From: Myrica gale
Taxonomy: Eukaryota; Streptophyta; Magnoliopsida; Fagales; Myricaceae
Assembly: GCA_963930655.1 (NCBI GenBank)
Contig: OZ005610.1
Location: forward strand, 2,857,001-2,921,000
DNA length: 64,000 nucleotides
Direction of reading: 5' to 3'
Under the pieces are notes generated by a model. The model made no database searches and was not told the DNA's origin. It worked only from the letters and a program-made list of their open reading frames with translations. This document shows positions 46,256 to 58,366 of this stretch, piece by piece; within the stretch, counting starts at the first letter, position 1; the number at the start of each line of letters is the position of its first letter. Both the position numbers and the translations under genes were made by a program.

Positions 46256-49200
46256 AGTACTGACTGTACTGTATGCCCAAAGAATACATAGCTCATGAAA
46301 GTGGACGTCGAGTGGTACGTAGTGATGGTGGTTGCTGACGCTAGTGGTAATGACAACGTCCATTTTTAAAGATGGTGCGTTGGTCGTAGAAATCGCATAT
46401 ATTGACCATACTTCTGGTGATAAGGTGGAGTACTTACTATATTGCATATTGGCCGGAACACAGATAGTGTCATACCCCAAATCTCCAGTTGTGTTGGAGA
46501 AGAGAAGGGAGGAGAGAAGTTTTTAAGTGTCACGTTCTTACATTAGAACCATGCTAAGTTAAACTAAGCTTTATAATGATTTAAGTGTTACAAGAGCAAT
46601 CTTAGCTAGTCTTTGAATAGTCGTATGAATTTGCCAAAATTAATAGCCACACCACAAAACTGCAGGAAGTACTTAACAATCCCTTTAGGCGACTGCTTCA
46701 TGAACATCTAGAGCTATTGGGCGGAAGAACGTTGGGACTCCATCCAAAACAACCCAAATTCAAGCTTCGACCTTGCATGCACTCGATAGCTCAACCAAGC
46801 TGGGATATCCTTGCAATTATGATTGGGCTTGGCTCACATTGACCTGATTAGCCTTCTCTTATTATAAGGGTAAACCCCCTCTAGTTCTAGACAATCAATA
46901 GAACATCATTTTTTTTTTTCTCTTCAGTTCCTATCTCGAGGCTTAGTTGGAATTCCTGTCATCATTAAAGAATCAAACAATGCGCTGTCATTGGTTGTTC
47001 ATAACCCCACTTTGTCGGACAAAATTATGATATATTATAAGTTCATATTATTTGTCGAACACTCGTCAAAAAAAAAATCTAAACGTGCCGGACCTCATAG
47101 GTTTGAAAATGGTTTCCCAGCGTAATTGTAAACAAAAAGTAAAGGGCAACTTGATGAGAAAAAGATGAAGCTTCCTGCATGTAAAAGCACTATTTCTGAA
47201 CCTCTTTCGTTTGGACTCTTTCTACTACCATCTTGGATTCTCCCCCGCGGTAGAGAGAGAAACAAAGAAGAAAATAACAGTTTCAGACGGAGAAAGATAA
47301 GAGAACTATAGCAGATAGAAGGAGTTACAAGTTTAGGCAAATAGGATTGAAAAGATCAGTGGAGTTATAAAGCAGATAGAGAGAGTGAACAAAGCAGAAG
47401 GAATGAAAAAAGAAAAAGTGGATGGTCTTTACGTTACATACACTACTGCTCGTGCGCACCCTCTCTTTCTCTCTCATTCTGCTTTTGGGTCCCAGAGTCT
47501 CTTTCTCGAAGGAATATAGTGTGCGGTCTTTGTCGCACCCGGCATGCTGTCCGCAACTCCCTTTTCTAGGGTTCTACACTCCCCCCCCCCCCCCCCCCCC
47601 AACAGTCAGTCTTTCCCACTTCCTGATCTGTTTGGAGATTTTAAAGCCCCTGGAAAGTATTGCCTAGGAACGACGACCAATGAAAGTGCATGTAATAAAT
47701 ACAAAAAAGGGGATGAAAAAAGGAACAAAGAAGGTATTTCATCGTGTCGATCTAGAGAGTCAATATATATAGCCCACAATTCTTGCCAAAATATCGTTTG
47801 GAACTCAATCTTATATTTTTATCACGGTGTCACCACTAGAGGGCATGCCTATTCCACTAAGTTCCTGATAGTATAAAGCTAATTAAGTAGCCATTTGGAA
47901 TCTACGATTCATTTTAGCAATTAGTTGGTAAGGCAGAAGGCCGCCAAATAGAGAATAGTGGGTTAGGCAACATGGTTTTGAAGACCCCTTAGCACTCCAC
48001 ACTCTCCCACTCCATAGAAAATTAAAAAAATATTGATGTGTGTTTAAAGAGCAAGAAATTGGTCCAAAAGTATATTGGGTCCACAGCACAGGCACTGCTG
48101 CTAGAATAATTGAGGCTCAAATACCACCCATTCTGATTTTTCCTTTTTCTTTCCTTTTCTGTTTTTTCAGGGCGGACGGGTAAAGGGGTGTGAATCATTC
48201 CATACAAATACCAACATGGCAGTCCATCTAGTACCAGATAAGCCAACCATACGAACATATAGGCAGGTAATTAGCAGGAAGATCATATGCGTTTTGCAGT
48301 TTTGAACGTCTTGCCTGAAAAAACTTTTTCCGGCAGAGGTGATATTTGTGTGGGAAAACTTGCTTCCGGCTTCTAGCTAAGCCACCAATAGCATTAATTG
48401 ATCAAAGAGCCAAGAAATCAACTTTTAGAATAAATTATGGCAAACTTATTTTCACGTATATAGTATTTTAATCGATTGCATTATTCAATGTTTCTCCAAG
48501 CGTCTTGATATAATTAATATTATACCCACCATGGAAAAGTTGATATAAATGCCAATACGCTGTAAAGAACTTCATTTGTACTTATACTAGTTCATTCATG
48601 GAGCACTTTTCATTCTGTACCTTCATTTTATAATTTATGCGCGCGGCCATATCCGAATTCTTATGCTTAGGTCCTTTTTCCTCTTCTATTAGGTATACAT
48701 GACGTGGCCGAGCCGACCCATTTCCCCTAAACAAGGATCCCTAGCTATCTCTTTTGAAATCTGTAGGGCTTAATGTTCTGAGTTAGGGTCCAGTTCAATC
48801 ACTAAGCAGAATACTTTTTTATAATGCTTTTAATTTATTTAAGGACGTTACTAGGAACGATGGCAAGCAATGCCTTTTCCATTTTTTCTCCCCCTACTTT
48901 TTTTTAAAAGAATAAATTTCCAATGCATTCCCAAGAGTTTGGTGTGGTGGTAAGGTTTCGACTCGAGTTCTAACATATCCCAAGTTTGAGCCTCAATATT
49001 TATATTATCGTCCTTGACTTTCTTGCTCCCTGGGTTGTGGGTCGGTCTAGGAGGCCAGAGTTTGTACTTCATGATTGGGTTAAAAGAGTCCAGCTTTAGA
49101 GGATTTTCTCTTCATAAAAAATAAATAAATTTCAAATGCACTATGATTTACAAATGTCGGCCGGCAAGGGTCCACTAAGATTGCAACTAACATGGGTTAT

Positions 49201-50723
49201 TGAGCTAAATTGAACATGGCATGGCGTAAACTAGTGTAATATAGAGTATGAGGGGTTCGAATTCTCCTAACTCTAGCTCCGAAAGTTACTAAAATATTGT
49301 CAATCTCTTCGGTTTGCACATGAAACCCATTATAATTTAGTCAAATTGGTCCAATGAAAAATAAATAAATATAAAATATTTGGGTGATTTTCGGCTGGGC
49401 TTGAGAATTTTGCTACTTCTTGCGGCCCAGAAAAAACAACCCCCCTTTCAGCTTTTTCCTTCCTCTTGCCTCTCTGACTCTGGATATATGTTCCAGTGGA
49501 TTTTAGCTAACCGATCTGATCAGGCTGAGGCGGGGTCACGGTGCTATGCTGGTTCAGCCTATGTCAATGTCCATTTCATGATGGGCCCCGGTTTGAATTG
49601 CAGAACAATTATCCAATGAAATGGCTTACAAAATCGCGATCGTCTTTAAGAAAGGGGGTCCATATTCCATCCTTTCAAGCCCGAAAGTGGGGGAGTTTGC
49701 ACGTGTGAAACTCACGTGCTATGTGAGATTTTGCACCAACAGATGCTAGCTTTGGTTAAGATGTTCAAAGTTTTGGGGATTGCGGAATTGGGACCATCCA
49801 CAATTATTGCAGTCAAAATTAACATCACCTTAGTATGTACAGACTGAGGACTACTTTCCTAAAGCTAGAGGATATAGGGTATAGGCTAGGCTACCTAAAA
49901 GCCTAATTTCGAGTATCAGTTTTTCTCGCTTTCACCGGGGAATATGCCCAATTGCACTGTAATTTCTTGGAGTAAAGTTTATAGCGACCCCTAGGTTTCA
50001 TCTCTACCCTTGCTTTTCCATCGATGGATTATGATTAAGCAATTTAAGCTTGCAAAAAAAAAAAAACTCCAGGCTCTGAGTGAACGATGATAGAAGGGAC
50101 TAATGTTAATTGAATGTGTGCTATTAGGCTCTAGCCAAATTTTCAGCAGAGTAATGATTACGTAGTCAAATCCAATAGACCAATCCTAAATACTTGGCAA
50201 ATTTTTATTTTTTTCGTGACGTAGAGAAATTCAACCCGACCGATCCACCGGTAGAACTCACTTAACATGCTGGTAAATAACAGGCCGATGCAGTTCATAC
50301 TTGGTAAAATTTGGCAAATGTGTCCAAGAAGATGCATTGTAGAATCAAACTCACAACGATTTACATCATTTAAATCCCTTGTAACTTGCTAATAATAAGG
50401 GAGAACGATTCGAGAAATGAATATATGTTCCAGCCAAACTGAAATGATTTTATTAACAAACTGTGGATCAAGTCAACCACGGTAACTTCTTTTATTGCAG
50501 AATCTTCGCCGTAGGAATTTGAGTACTCCATGCATGCATGTCCTCTACTCATGACAAGTCAACAGAGGCTCATAAAACTTAGCGGTGGCATGGTCTGATC
50601 ATATTAGTTTCAATTCAATGACGTTTTGCAAACTGATATATAGAAGGGATCGTTAGAGATATCTTAACAGTCTTCCTTAATGGTAGGAAGTTGGACACCA
50701 AATCCGCTGCTAATTATTAGTGT
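46256..50723. other. Intergenic stretch, no gene supported
   Basis: About 4.5 kb without a recognisable gene. It contains a C20 homopolymer (47581-47600) after a CT-rich stretch and a SINE-like remnant (about 48935-49110). A second B-box-like GGGGTTCGAATTCTCC lies near 49252. Open frames are short and lack motifs. Confidence 0.45.
48935..49110 (+). repeat. Possible tRNA-derived SINE remnant
   Basis: TTTGGTGTGGTGGTAAGG resembles a pol III A box, and CAAGTTTGAGCCTC about 40 nt later resembles a B box. Downstream, ATTATCGTCCTTGACTT recurs with one change near 14896. Ends are not defined and no target duplication was read. Confidence 0.35.
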
Positions 50724-51309
50724 CTAATAACAAATCTTTGGAACACAGCTAGTGCTTCGAGCTAGCATTGTCATTGACGAGTTCTTGGAGTTCCTGTTTT
50801 CACTACTTCTTTTCGCTATACCCCTCATGGTCCATGTCAATGAGAGTTTCGGGTTGAGTCTAGTGCTGCTGTTGAAGTTTAGGCAAATTTCCTTGTGAGA
50901 GCTAACAGCTTCTCCAATGGCTATTTTGGGAGTTCGGGCTAATCTTTCTTTTACAGCTTCAGAACAAAGACCGCAAACCCAACACCCTGAATAAGATTCC
51001 TGAACTTCTGAAATGTAGGCTGTTGTGCAGTCCTCTTTGAGTCCACAGCATTGGCATTGAGCTTGCTTGACTTCATCCACAACAGCAATGGTTTCGAGTT
51101 CCTTCTTATATTTGTCTATCTCCACAGATATGTCAGAGACCACCTTTCGAAGCCTTTGTTCATTCTATAGAGCAAGACAAGAGAGGTAACCAGGCCATTA
51201 ATTCCACTAATATAACCAGGACAATAAGCAATGTAACAGTCGAGAACAGCAATACCATGATACAAGAGAGATTCGATTCGTCCGCTTCAGTAAGTAGTGC
51301 TTGTGGCAT
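50724..51309 (-). CDS. DUF1677 family protein (copy 1)
   Basis: Plant DUF1677 proteins are small, Cys-rich and of unknown biochemical function. Two exons on the minus strand, 51256-51309 (MPQALLTEADESNLSCIM) and 50724-51164, encode 164 residues. Exon 2 begins NEQRLRKVVSDISVEI after the acceptor CTATAG. The family core follows: CQCCGLKEDCT, then AYISEVQESYSGCWVCGLCSE. Next come a SSHKEIC helix and a Ser-rich tail ending in LARSTSCVPKICY, also a family signature. The Cys pairs suggest metal binding, which is inference. A related gene lies 2.6 kb upstream in the same orientation (53865-54425); that one has no intron. In Arabidopsis a DUF1677 gene adjoins SKM1 (from memory), matching the order here. 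Confidence 0.88.
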
Positions 51310-53864
51310 CGTATCTTTCTAAAGATGAATGACGTTCAAGTACTGCAAGGCAGACAAATACATTGATACAGAAAGTGGCTGTCGAGTGTCTTTTATAAGT
51401 GAGGAGAATCACTATAGAGATAAGATCAAAAGCAAGGTTTGAGTAAGTGTCGTGGGCTCTCCTCAATTTTCATGCTGAGCGAGCGCTTTACAGTAAAAAA
51501 TATATAAATTTTGATCAGGACGAAAGCCGCTTGTCATTAATGTGCAAATTGCACCACTAGGGACTAGGCAGTACCTAGGGCTTCACTGCAATTTGCACTA
51601 CAACAGGATGTTGATGCATGGAGATTATGTGGGAAACGATCATGCATATAATCATTTTGAAAAAAAAAAGACGGCAGGATAAGTTATTAAAGGTGAGGGA
51701 AAATACACAAATCCTTTTCCCCACTCGTGAGGACTCACGAGATGTATATGGAAAGAACTTGATTGTGTTACGCTAAAACACAGGCTTGAGAGAGATATGC
51801 ACCTTCGCAATTTACCCTATAATATCTTCGATCTGCATATAAGGACAAAATGAAGAGGAAGAAGAAAAGAGAGACAAGTAGCTGTTAAACAAGATCATGA
51901 TCACAAAAAGACCTTAATTGGGAAATCGATTCTCATTGAGGTTTTGTCTGATGAATAACTTCTTTTATTGGGAAAACAGAGATCACTACGAGGAATAAAT
52001 AACTTCTTTTATTGCAAGATGAGTAGTAATGCAGCTGCCAACTTCCCAGTTCCCAAGTTCCAACTACACTGACGCAGCAACGGGTTTTACGAGAACCGAC
52101 GTGCTTGTTTGTGAGGTGCCTCATTATCAATTAAAACCCATTCCAGAATTGGGTCAAATCTCATTCAGGCCCGTTTCAGCGATAAGGTTTTGGATAGAAA
52201 GATTGAACCGAGATTTTGGCTTCTGTATTTATTTCGTTCTATCCTTGTGTATCTATACAAATCATCTATATTAATTAACAACCACCAAAACATATAATTT
52301 TTTTATCTACTGATTAAATAAAGTCGGGGTATCTTTGATTCTTGAATCAGGAAACTATTCATATAAAGTACCCGTCTACTAACTGCAGAGTTGTGGCACT
52401 TTGTACCAAATTGTTGTTAGTAAAGATGGTGTCAAAGATCGCCGAAGGCCGGAGTCGATCAGACCTAAAAGGAATAAGAAAATAGAGTGGCGAATGGGGA
52501 GAGGATGATTAAAGAGTGATGTGGCGAGTGAACAGTGATTGGAGACGACTTTTTTTAAGATTTTCCACAAATGGCACTAACTGATGATGCCAAAGATCAC
52601 CGAAGGCCAGAGCTGATCAGATCTAAAAGGAATAAGAAAATGGGGTGACGGAGCCTCCGATGCCAAAATTAGAACTTGAGAAATGTTTTTAGTTTGAAGA
52701 GTTGATGAAGCTTGAAAATATAATGGAGTTACATTTCTTTTATATGTGGCGAAGATCATAGTCTAAAGGGGGTTTAATCCCATGGGGTCTAGGACTCCCA
52801 ACCTTACGAGGAGTCCTGAATCCACTTGGATTGCTACGCGGGAAGAGATAAGGCTTTTAATTTGTCTCTGCACGGGCTGAGGAGCTCCAAACGTTACGCA
52901 CCTAGTATCCTCGAACGAGCCTGCTGATGGGCTCTCCCATTCAAGGTGTATGGGCCAATCCATCAAAAGAGTTACCGGTGTGGTCCCACGACCTTCTCGC
53001 TTTTATTACAAATACTTTCCCTCAAAAAATTTCCTTTATTTTTTTAATTTATGACGCAACATTTAGGACTTAGGAGGAAGGGTCGAAAGGGCCAAAAGCC
53101 TAAGAGAACGTAGACGATTAAAAAAGACGTAAGGCCCTCGGTAGGTGAGCACAGAGGCACGCGAAAAATAGACATGCCCGCATAAGTGGACCACAAGCAC
53201 AGGCACAAGCACATGGACAGTAACAACTTCGCACTAGGCAGAAGCAACCTAGTTGGAGGAAGGACAGACGTAGCATCGATACAGTTTTTTTTTTTTTTTT
53301 GGAGAACTTCTGTTGCAAAAACGGCTAAAATGCAGAGGATCATAGGAGCCCCAAAGAAGGTGCGGGGAATGGGTCCGGTGAGTTGCTAATCCTTTGTAAT
53401 TTCGTTTAGGCCTCGGTTATTACAAAAGATAATTGATTGCACGAGGCTTATTTTGGGAACCATAATCATAACTACGCCGAACAGGTAGAGGTTAGAAAAT
53501 TTTGGTCCAGGGGAAGAGATGTAGAAGCTACAGCGAAAGGTACCCGAGTAAAGGAGAACGAAGAAGTCGACATGTAATATTATATATAAACGAAAATACA
53601 TAACATGGCAAAGGGTAGGTAATAGTACAAGAAGTTCGATGATTAACAATCTTCCGTGATATGGTTAATGTTAGAGCGGTGTTTATCATTTCATGATTGA
53701 GATACCGCTGTACTGCCACATTGCAACTGGAGAAGTTGGGTGAAGGATCACAAGCATTTATAAGGCGTACGCACCAACTAGAGAATAGTTAAAGCCTAAA
53801 CGACAGACTAAGCACTAAGCAGCTTTGTCTTGAACCCCGGCCCCCTCTTTTTTTGGTGGCTCAA
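51310..53864. other. Intergenic stretch with a direct repeat
   Basis: No gene can be supported. Two similar blocks of about 65 bp, sharing GAATAAGAAAAT and a run like CAAAGATCRCCGAAGGCC, occur about 157 bp apart (near 52431 and 52588), suggesting an old tandem duplication. The rest is AT-rich, with short frames that lack motifs. Confidence 0.4.
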
Positions 53865-54425
53865 TTATGGACGGACCACCGTCCGGTCGACAATCTCCCT
53901 GGTGATCGCTGGAATACAACTGGAACTCCTTGCAATCCCACTCTTGTTCTGACCACTCTCGTCTCTGGGGCTCATAGACTTGGCTCGAGTTCTTGAACTC
54001 TTCTTTAAAATCTCTTTGATGGCCTCGGCTTGATATAAAACAGGGTACGTCCTCCCGAGCCTGTTGAACCTTGCACAAGCAGTCATGTGCTCATTCAAAG
54101 CCTCCTCTCTTTCCCATCCATTCTTCTCCATCTCTTCACTCACAGCTTCAGCACACAGCCCACAAATGATCTTCCCTGAAAACTTGTCGCGAACGCAGCT
54201 GATGTACTCAGGTGTGCACTCCTCGGACATGGCACAGCACTCGCACTTTGCGACCTCGACCTCGGATATGGGTGGGAGATGATGTAGATCAATTTCTTCT
54301 TTGCTTAGCTCGAACGAGATGTCTGATATTGTTCTTTGGAGGCTTTCCATTGAAAGTTTCGGCGGCTTGATGACACTTTCACTCTTACAGTAGCGACCAA
54401 CGAGATTTTCGCTGTTTGGCGCCAT
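53865..54425 (-). CDS. DUF1677 family protein (copy 2)
   Basis: A single-exon gene encoding 186 residues, starting MAPNSENLVGRYCKSE. It contains LQRTISDISFELSKEEIDL, then the Cys-rich DUF1677 core CECCAMSEECTPEYISCV and IICGLCAEAVSEEMEKNG. After this come HMTACARFNRLGRTYPV and a basic, Ser-rich tail with SGIARSSSCIPAITREI. The order of motifs is the same as in the 50724-51309 copy, but identity is modest and that copy has an intron, so this is an old tandem pair rather than a fresh one. No signal peptide or membrane segment was seen. The ATG at 54425 is the first in the frame. Function is unknown. Confidence 0.92.
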   Translation of the reverse strand: MAPNSENLVGRYCKSESVIKPPKLSMESLQRTISDISFELSKEEIDLHHLPPISEVEVAKCECCAMSEECTPEYISCVRDKFSGKIICGLCAEAVSEEMEKNGWEREEALNEHMTACARFNRLGRTYPVLYQAEAIKEILKKSSRTRAKSMSPRDESGQNKSGIARSSSCIPAITREIVDRTVVRP

Positions 54426-55281
54426 GAGGGCGAAGGACTAACAAATGAAACGACCACTGAATAAATGCAAATTTGGAAACAAGTAGAAAATATGTTGGAG
54501 GGGAATTGTGAGGGGGTGTTCTTTGCAACTAGCTCAGAAGTTTGTGGATTGTCTTATGGGAGCAGGTGCATTGGTGGTTCTAATTTATATTGGTCTCTAT
54601 CTCTGCAGAAGCCTAAGATCAGATGTATGTGGACTAAACATGTTTAAACCTCCGCAATCAATGAACGTGAGAGAGAGATAGAGAGAGTATCCTACATAAT
54701 GTCTTGAAGATATGGGAAATAAGGCTTTTTTTCTTGGGCAATTCTTCAATTTTCTTAGTGGATTTAGTGGTGTAAATTCATTTGTCGAAGTCAATTTAAG
54801 TTGTAAAGCTTGGGGATCCTAATTATATCGCAAAGCTCATGTAGACACAAAACTTTATTTGCAGAATGCAAAACTTAATGCTGAAGCTAACTTTTACAAG
54901 TTCCGGAACGGATAAAGAAACAAAAAAGGCGTGGCTATTCACATGAAGCTCTCGCTCGACCATACAAATCTCCAGTCCCGATACAACCTTTTTTCTGCTT
55001 TTGTTGGAAATGCATGAGACATTCGTAGAAGACGACTTTTTTCGGATTTTTCTTCTCCCTTCAGACAAAAGTAAATAAAGATGTTGAAAAGACACAGAAG
55101 GTCTTGTCTTCCAGCAACGTAGCAATTCGATCTAAACAACTCCAAAATCACGAGAAAGATAGCTAAGCATGTGAGTGAAAGAGAGAGATGCACTTCACTT
55201 GTAGTTGTCAGAGGGAAGAAACGCAAAAGAGTAAGTTCACGTGTATCTTGAAGTAGGGAAAGAAAAAGTGGTGCCGGCCCT
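54426..55281. other. Upstream of DUF1677 copy 2; no gene
   Basis: AT-rich, with short frames on both strands and no family motif. The right part is the probable 3' UTR of the small gene at 55282-55530. Confidence 0.4.
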
Positions 55282-55530
55282 TTAGTTCCAGGCTTTGCTG
55301 AGGGCGCAGAGATCACAAACAGGCTTCTTGTTCTGGTGTGTTTGGGCCTGGGAAGAAGAAAATGGATCTCCGCTCTAGAAATCAATAGCCATAATGGGAA
55401 AAAAACAATCTGGCCCATCACAAGTAATAGTTGTAGCCCAAACCTCGGGAAAAAAATAAGAATAAATTGAAGTCTGGGGTGGCAGCATGCTAACGGAAAT
55501 GGACACAACAGCCAAGGCTTTAGTCTCCAT
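55282..55530 (-). CDS. Candidate 50-residue CxxC protein, two exons
   Basis: I do not recognise this protein. Exon 1 (55444-55530) encodes METKALAVVSISVSMLPPQ and continues to SYFFPE; exon 2 (55282-55347) encodes AQTHQNKKPVCDLCALSKAW and ends with Asn and a stop. The 96-bp intron has GT and CCCAG ends, both boundaries fall between codons, and the joined frame is exact. A short hydrophobic N-terminus is followed by a CDLC motif near the C-terminus, which could bind a metal or form a disulphide. Longer open frames cross this DNA (55375-55665 and 54939-55547 on the minus strand), but they have no motif, and the spliced reading looks more protein-like. The lack of any family match keeps confidence moderate. 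Confidence 0.45.
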
Positions 55531-55904
55531 CTGATTTGATTTGCCATTCTTTAAGTGGGTCCGAAAACATGTTGTGTAGCAGTAGCATAGTCGTTGCTTT
55601 GCACAAATTACGTGGGTGCTACGTGAAATGAGACTACACATGAAGTAGAGCATTTGTCGTACCAATCATGCGAATTTACCAAACAAAAGGGCGGGGTCCG
55701 TTGAAGATGAAGGATTCTTTATCACACCTGAAAGGAAGGCAAAGTTCCAAACATATCTGTAATGCGGCCAAATTGTTCAGCTGATGAGTAGAATACGCAA
55801 CCAGTATTATCCCGCTATTGAAAAGGACATGAACCCAAGCTTTTCATTTCGGCAGAGACTTTTTTTACGTAAAATACGTCGAGTTAAGTTTGATCGATAA
55901 GTTA
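55531..55904. other. Intergenic stretch, nothing seen
   Basis: Probable promoter of the small minus-strand gene; no motif or repeat recognised. It ends in TTA (55902-55904), a possible target duplication. Confidence 0.4.
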
Positions 55905-56082
55905 GGGGTTGTTCGGTTTTTTAACATTCTCAAGATTTTTTGAATCCTGAGAATACACAAACCGAACATGTTTTTTAACATCACATAAAATAACTACCGC
56001 ACGCATACCAATAAAGTTAATATTACCTAAAAATTCTTAAAACACAAAAAATTCTCAAAATACTACCCAACCGAACATCCTA
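55905..56082. mobile_element. MITE with TTGTTCGG ends (copy 2)
   Basis: It begins GGGGTTGTTCGGTT and ends AACCGAACATCCTA. TTA on each side (55902-55904 and 56083-56085) may be the 3-bp duplication of a Tourist/PIF-Harbinger element. The interior matches 17199-17377 closely, so the two form one family. Confidence 0.7.
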
Positions 56083-56996
56083 TTAGTTTAAATTATCGAA
56101 TAAATCGATTGACGAACTAAAATAAAAACTATATAACTTCAGTTAGTAACTATAACAAAAAATATCGTTGGATTTGATGCTATGGCGGTGGGAAGAAGGG
56201 ACAGTATAAAAATTGTATGTCCTAAATAATCTCGCTTGATTAATACCGGAGTATTACTATAAGGTATTAATATAAAAATTGTATTCAACGTGACAAAAAG
56301 AATCTCGCTGACAACTTCGGATACGGGGATTCGGAGGCCGAAATACAAAACTGCGGAACCTTCAAAGAAAGAGTCATTTTGTCAGACGACTTGGCTCCGC
56401 CCGTGTATTTGAAAGGGTCCCAAGGAATCACCGCAAATTGATAGTTTGATGGGGATTATCTGGAAGGACGTTCATATTCTTTGAAAGATTCGACTATTGA
56501 ATATAAAAAATGCCGATTTGATCTGTCAGAGCCGTATCCCAGATGACCAAAAAGCTTTTCTTACAATGGAGAAGCGGAGAACGACATTGCTTTTCAACGT
56601 TTATTTTGATTCAATTACATTTTCATTCTAATAATAAAATAAAATAGTAATATTTTTTATAAATAATATTATAATCAAATATACAAGTATAATTAAATTT
56701 AAATCTTATAACATTATTGTTTTCACGATATCGAGTTTAAATATAATATCGTTATCAAATCTCATATTTAAATTTTAATATAAATATTCAAATTTAAATG
56801 TAGAAATATTTTTTATCATGTTTTGTATTGTTTTATAAATAGAGACATTCAATTTGTAATTATATATACCGAACCACTTAAAATTTATTGTCTCTTATTA
56901 CTATTTTTCTTCCCTCTTTATTCTAACATTTTTGTTGTGTATTTACATTTGATAATGTTGCACTTGAGAGTGGCTACCCGTTGTGTTATTAGGTGG
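56083..56996. other. Intergenic stretch, nothing seen
   Basis: Very AT-rich, with no coding signal, RNA gene or bounded element recognised. Confidence 0.4.
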
Positions 56997-57331
56997 TAGG
57001 GCTGTAGGACCAGAAATTTGGTCCGATTTTCGGACCGGCTAAAATAGAGGACGGGGCCGGTTTTATTTTTAAATTTTTAAATTTTTTTAGGTTCATTTCG
57101 AAGGGGAAGAGCGTGTAAAAATGTAAAGTTTTAGTTTAGGTTAAAACTAAACTTTTTTAAGTTCGTATTTTGTATTAAGAAAATATAAAAATATTTTTTT
57201 ATTTATATTAATAAATTTGGTCCGGTCTGGATTGTCAAAAGGTATAGACTGGACCGGACTTACATAAACAAGACAAGATCGGACCATAAATTCGGTCCGA
57301 TTTTGCGGTCCGGTCCGATTTCGCTCAGCCA
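56997..57331. mobile_element. Probable decayed hAT-type element, GGTCCG-rich
   Basis: It starts TAGGGCTGTAGG and ends CTCAGCCA, compatible with hAT termini. The interior is rich in GGTCCGAT and GGACCGG words at both ends, like the 15142-15444 element. No matching 8-bp flanks were found, so the limits are approximate. Confidence 0.45.
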
Positions 57332-57991
57332 GTGAATTTGGAGCTGGGGAATTTGTTTGGGAAATTAAAAAGATATTACACCCATTTTAGATCTTTTGTA
57401 ATAAAAATAATACTGGAAATGTAAATTGTTACGTCGAAATTAATAGGTATATGAAAACCCATACATATATTCAGACAAGTATTAACAGTAAACATAACTA
57501 TTTTTCCTAAGATTTATGTGGAAAAGTCTGGGGCCGATGTATCCTTCAAACTTAAAAGCAAAACCCACCTAATAAAGGCGTTGTTTGCGTGTGGAAATTT
57601 TGGTATTTAGATTTATGAAATATTATTGTTTGTGAAAAAGTAAAGATATTTTATGGGAATTGGTGAAAAAGTGAAGAGAAAAAATATTTTTAATAAATAT
57701 TATAATAATAAAAAATTATTTGATGAATTTTTTAATATTAACTCGAAATAATTTAGACCAATTAGGGTTCTAACAAGTACAATTAATTTATCGATTGACA
57801 ACGTCTTAGGGATACCAAACTTTGACAATCTACAATTTGCTCCGGGCGAAAAAAATAAATAAATAAAAAAGAACGTGGGCCATGGCTTAGAACCGTATGA
57901 AAATTGAAAAAACACGTGGGTTACTCCGGTAATGTTTGGGGCTGGGACCATTCGTATACTATTAACGAGATATTGAAGCGGATTTTATTTA

Positions 57992-58216
57992 GGGATAAAT
58001 GTAAAATTAGTCCCTGTGTTATAAGTAAAAATCTATTTAGTCCTTGTGATATGAAAAATATCGATTTAGTCATTGTAATTTCAGAAAGTGATAAAATCAG
58101 TTCCTGATGGAGGACCAATAATAAATAAAAATAGAATTATAGGGACTAAATCGATAATTTTCATATCACATAGACTAAATTAAATTTTAAATTGATTTTT
58201 GCGTAGTATTTATCCC
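57992..58216. mobile_element. Mutator-like MITE with perfect 9-bp target duplication
   Basis: Terminal inverted repeat GGGATAAAT/ATTTATCCC; the arms contain TTAGTCCYTGT and GATATGAAAA words in opposite orientation. TTTTATTTA flanks both sides exactly (57983-57991 and 58217-58225). The element ends 150 bp before the start codon of the lipase-like gene, so it may overlap that promoter. Confidence 0.85.
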
Positions 58217-58366
58217 TTTTATTTATATCCACATTTGTTCCGTATTTCGGACACTACCATAAATACTCCATCGAAAGCAAAAAGGGTCTCTTTTTCTCGC
58301 TCTCTCGCTCGCTGTGTGTGTTTATCTGCGTCGGTCTCGGTTGATTGGAGCTCATCTCAGCCATCC

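Noticed and set aside
47581..47600. C20 tract as a functional i-motif or G4 element
   Set aside because: A simple homopolymer with no other support; could be expansion or sequencing noise.
49252..49275. Possible tRNA B box
   Set aside because: No A box at the right distance and no cloverleaf; not a tRNA gene.
54939..55547. 202-codon minus-strand frame
   Set aside because: Leu/Phe/Ser-rich without motif; the same DNA makes better sense as the two-exon CDLC gene in another frame.
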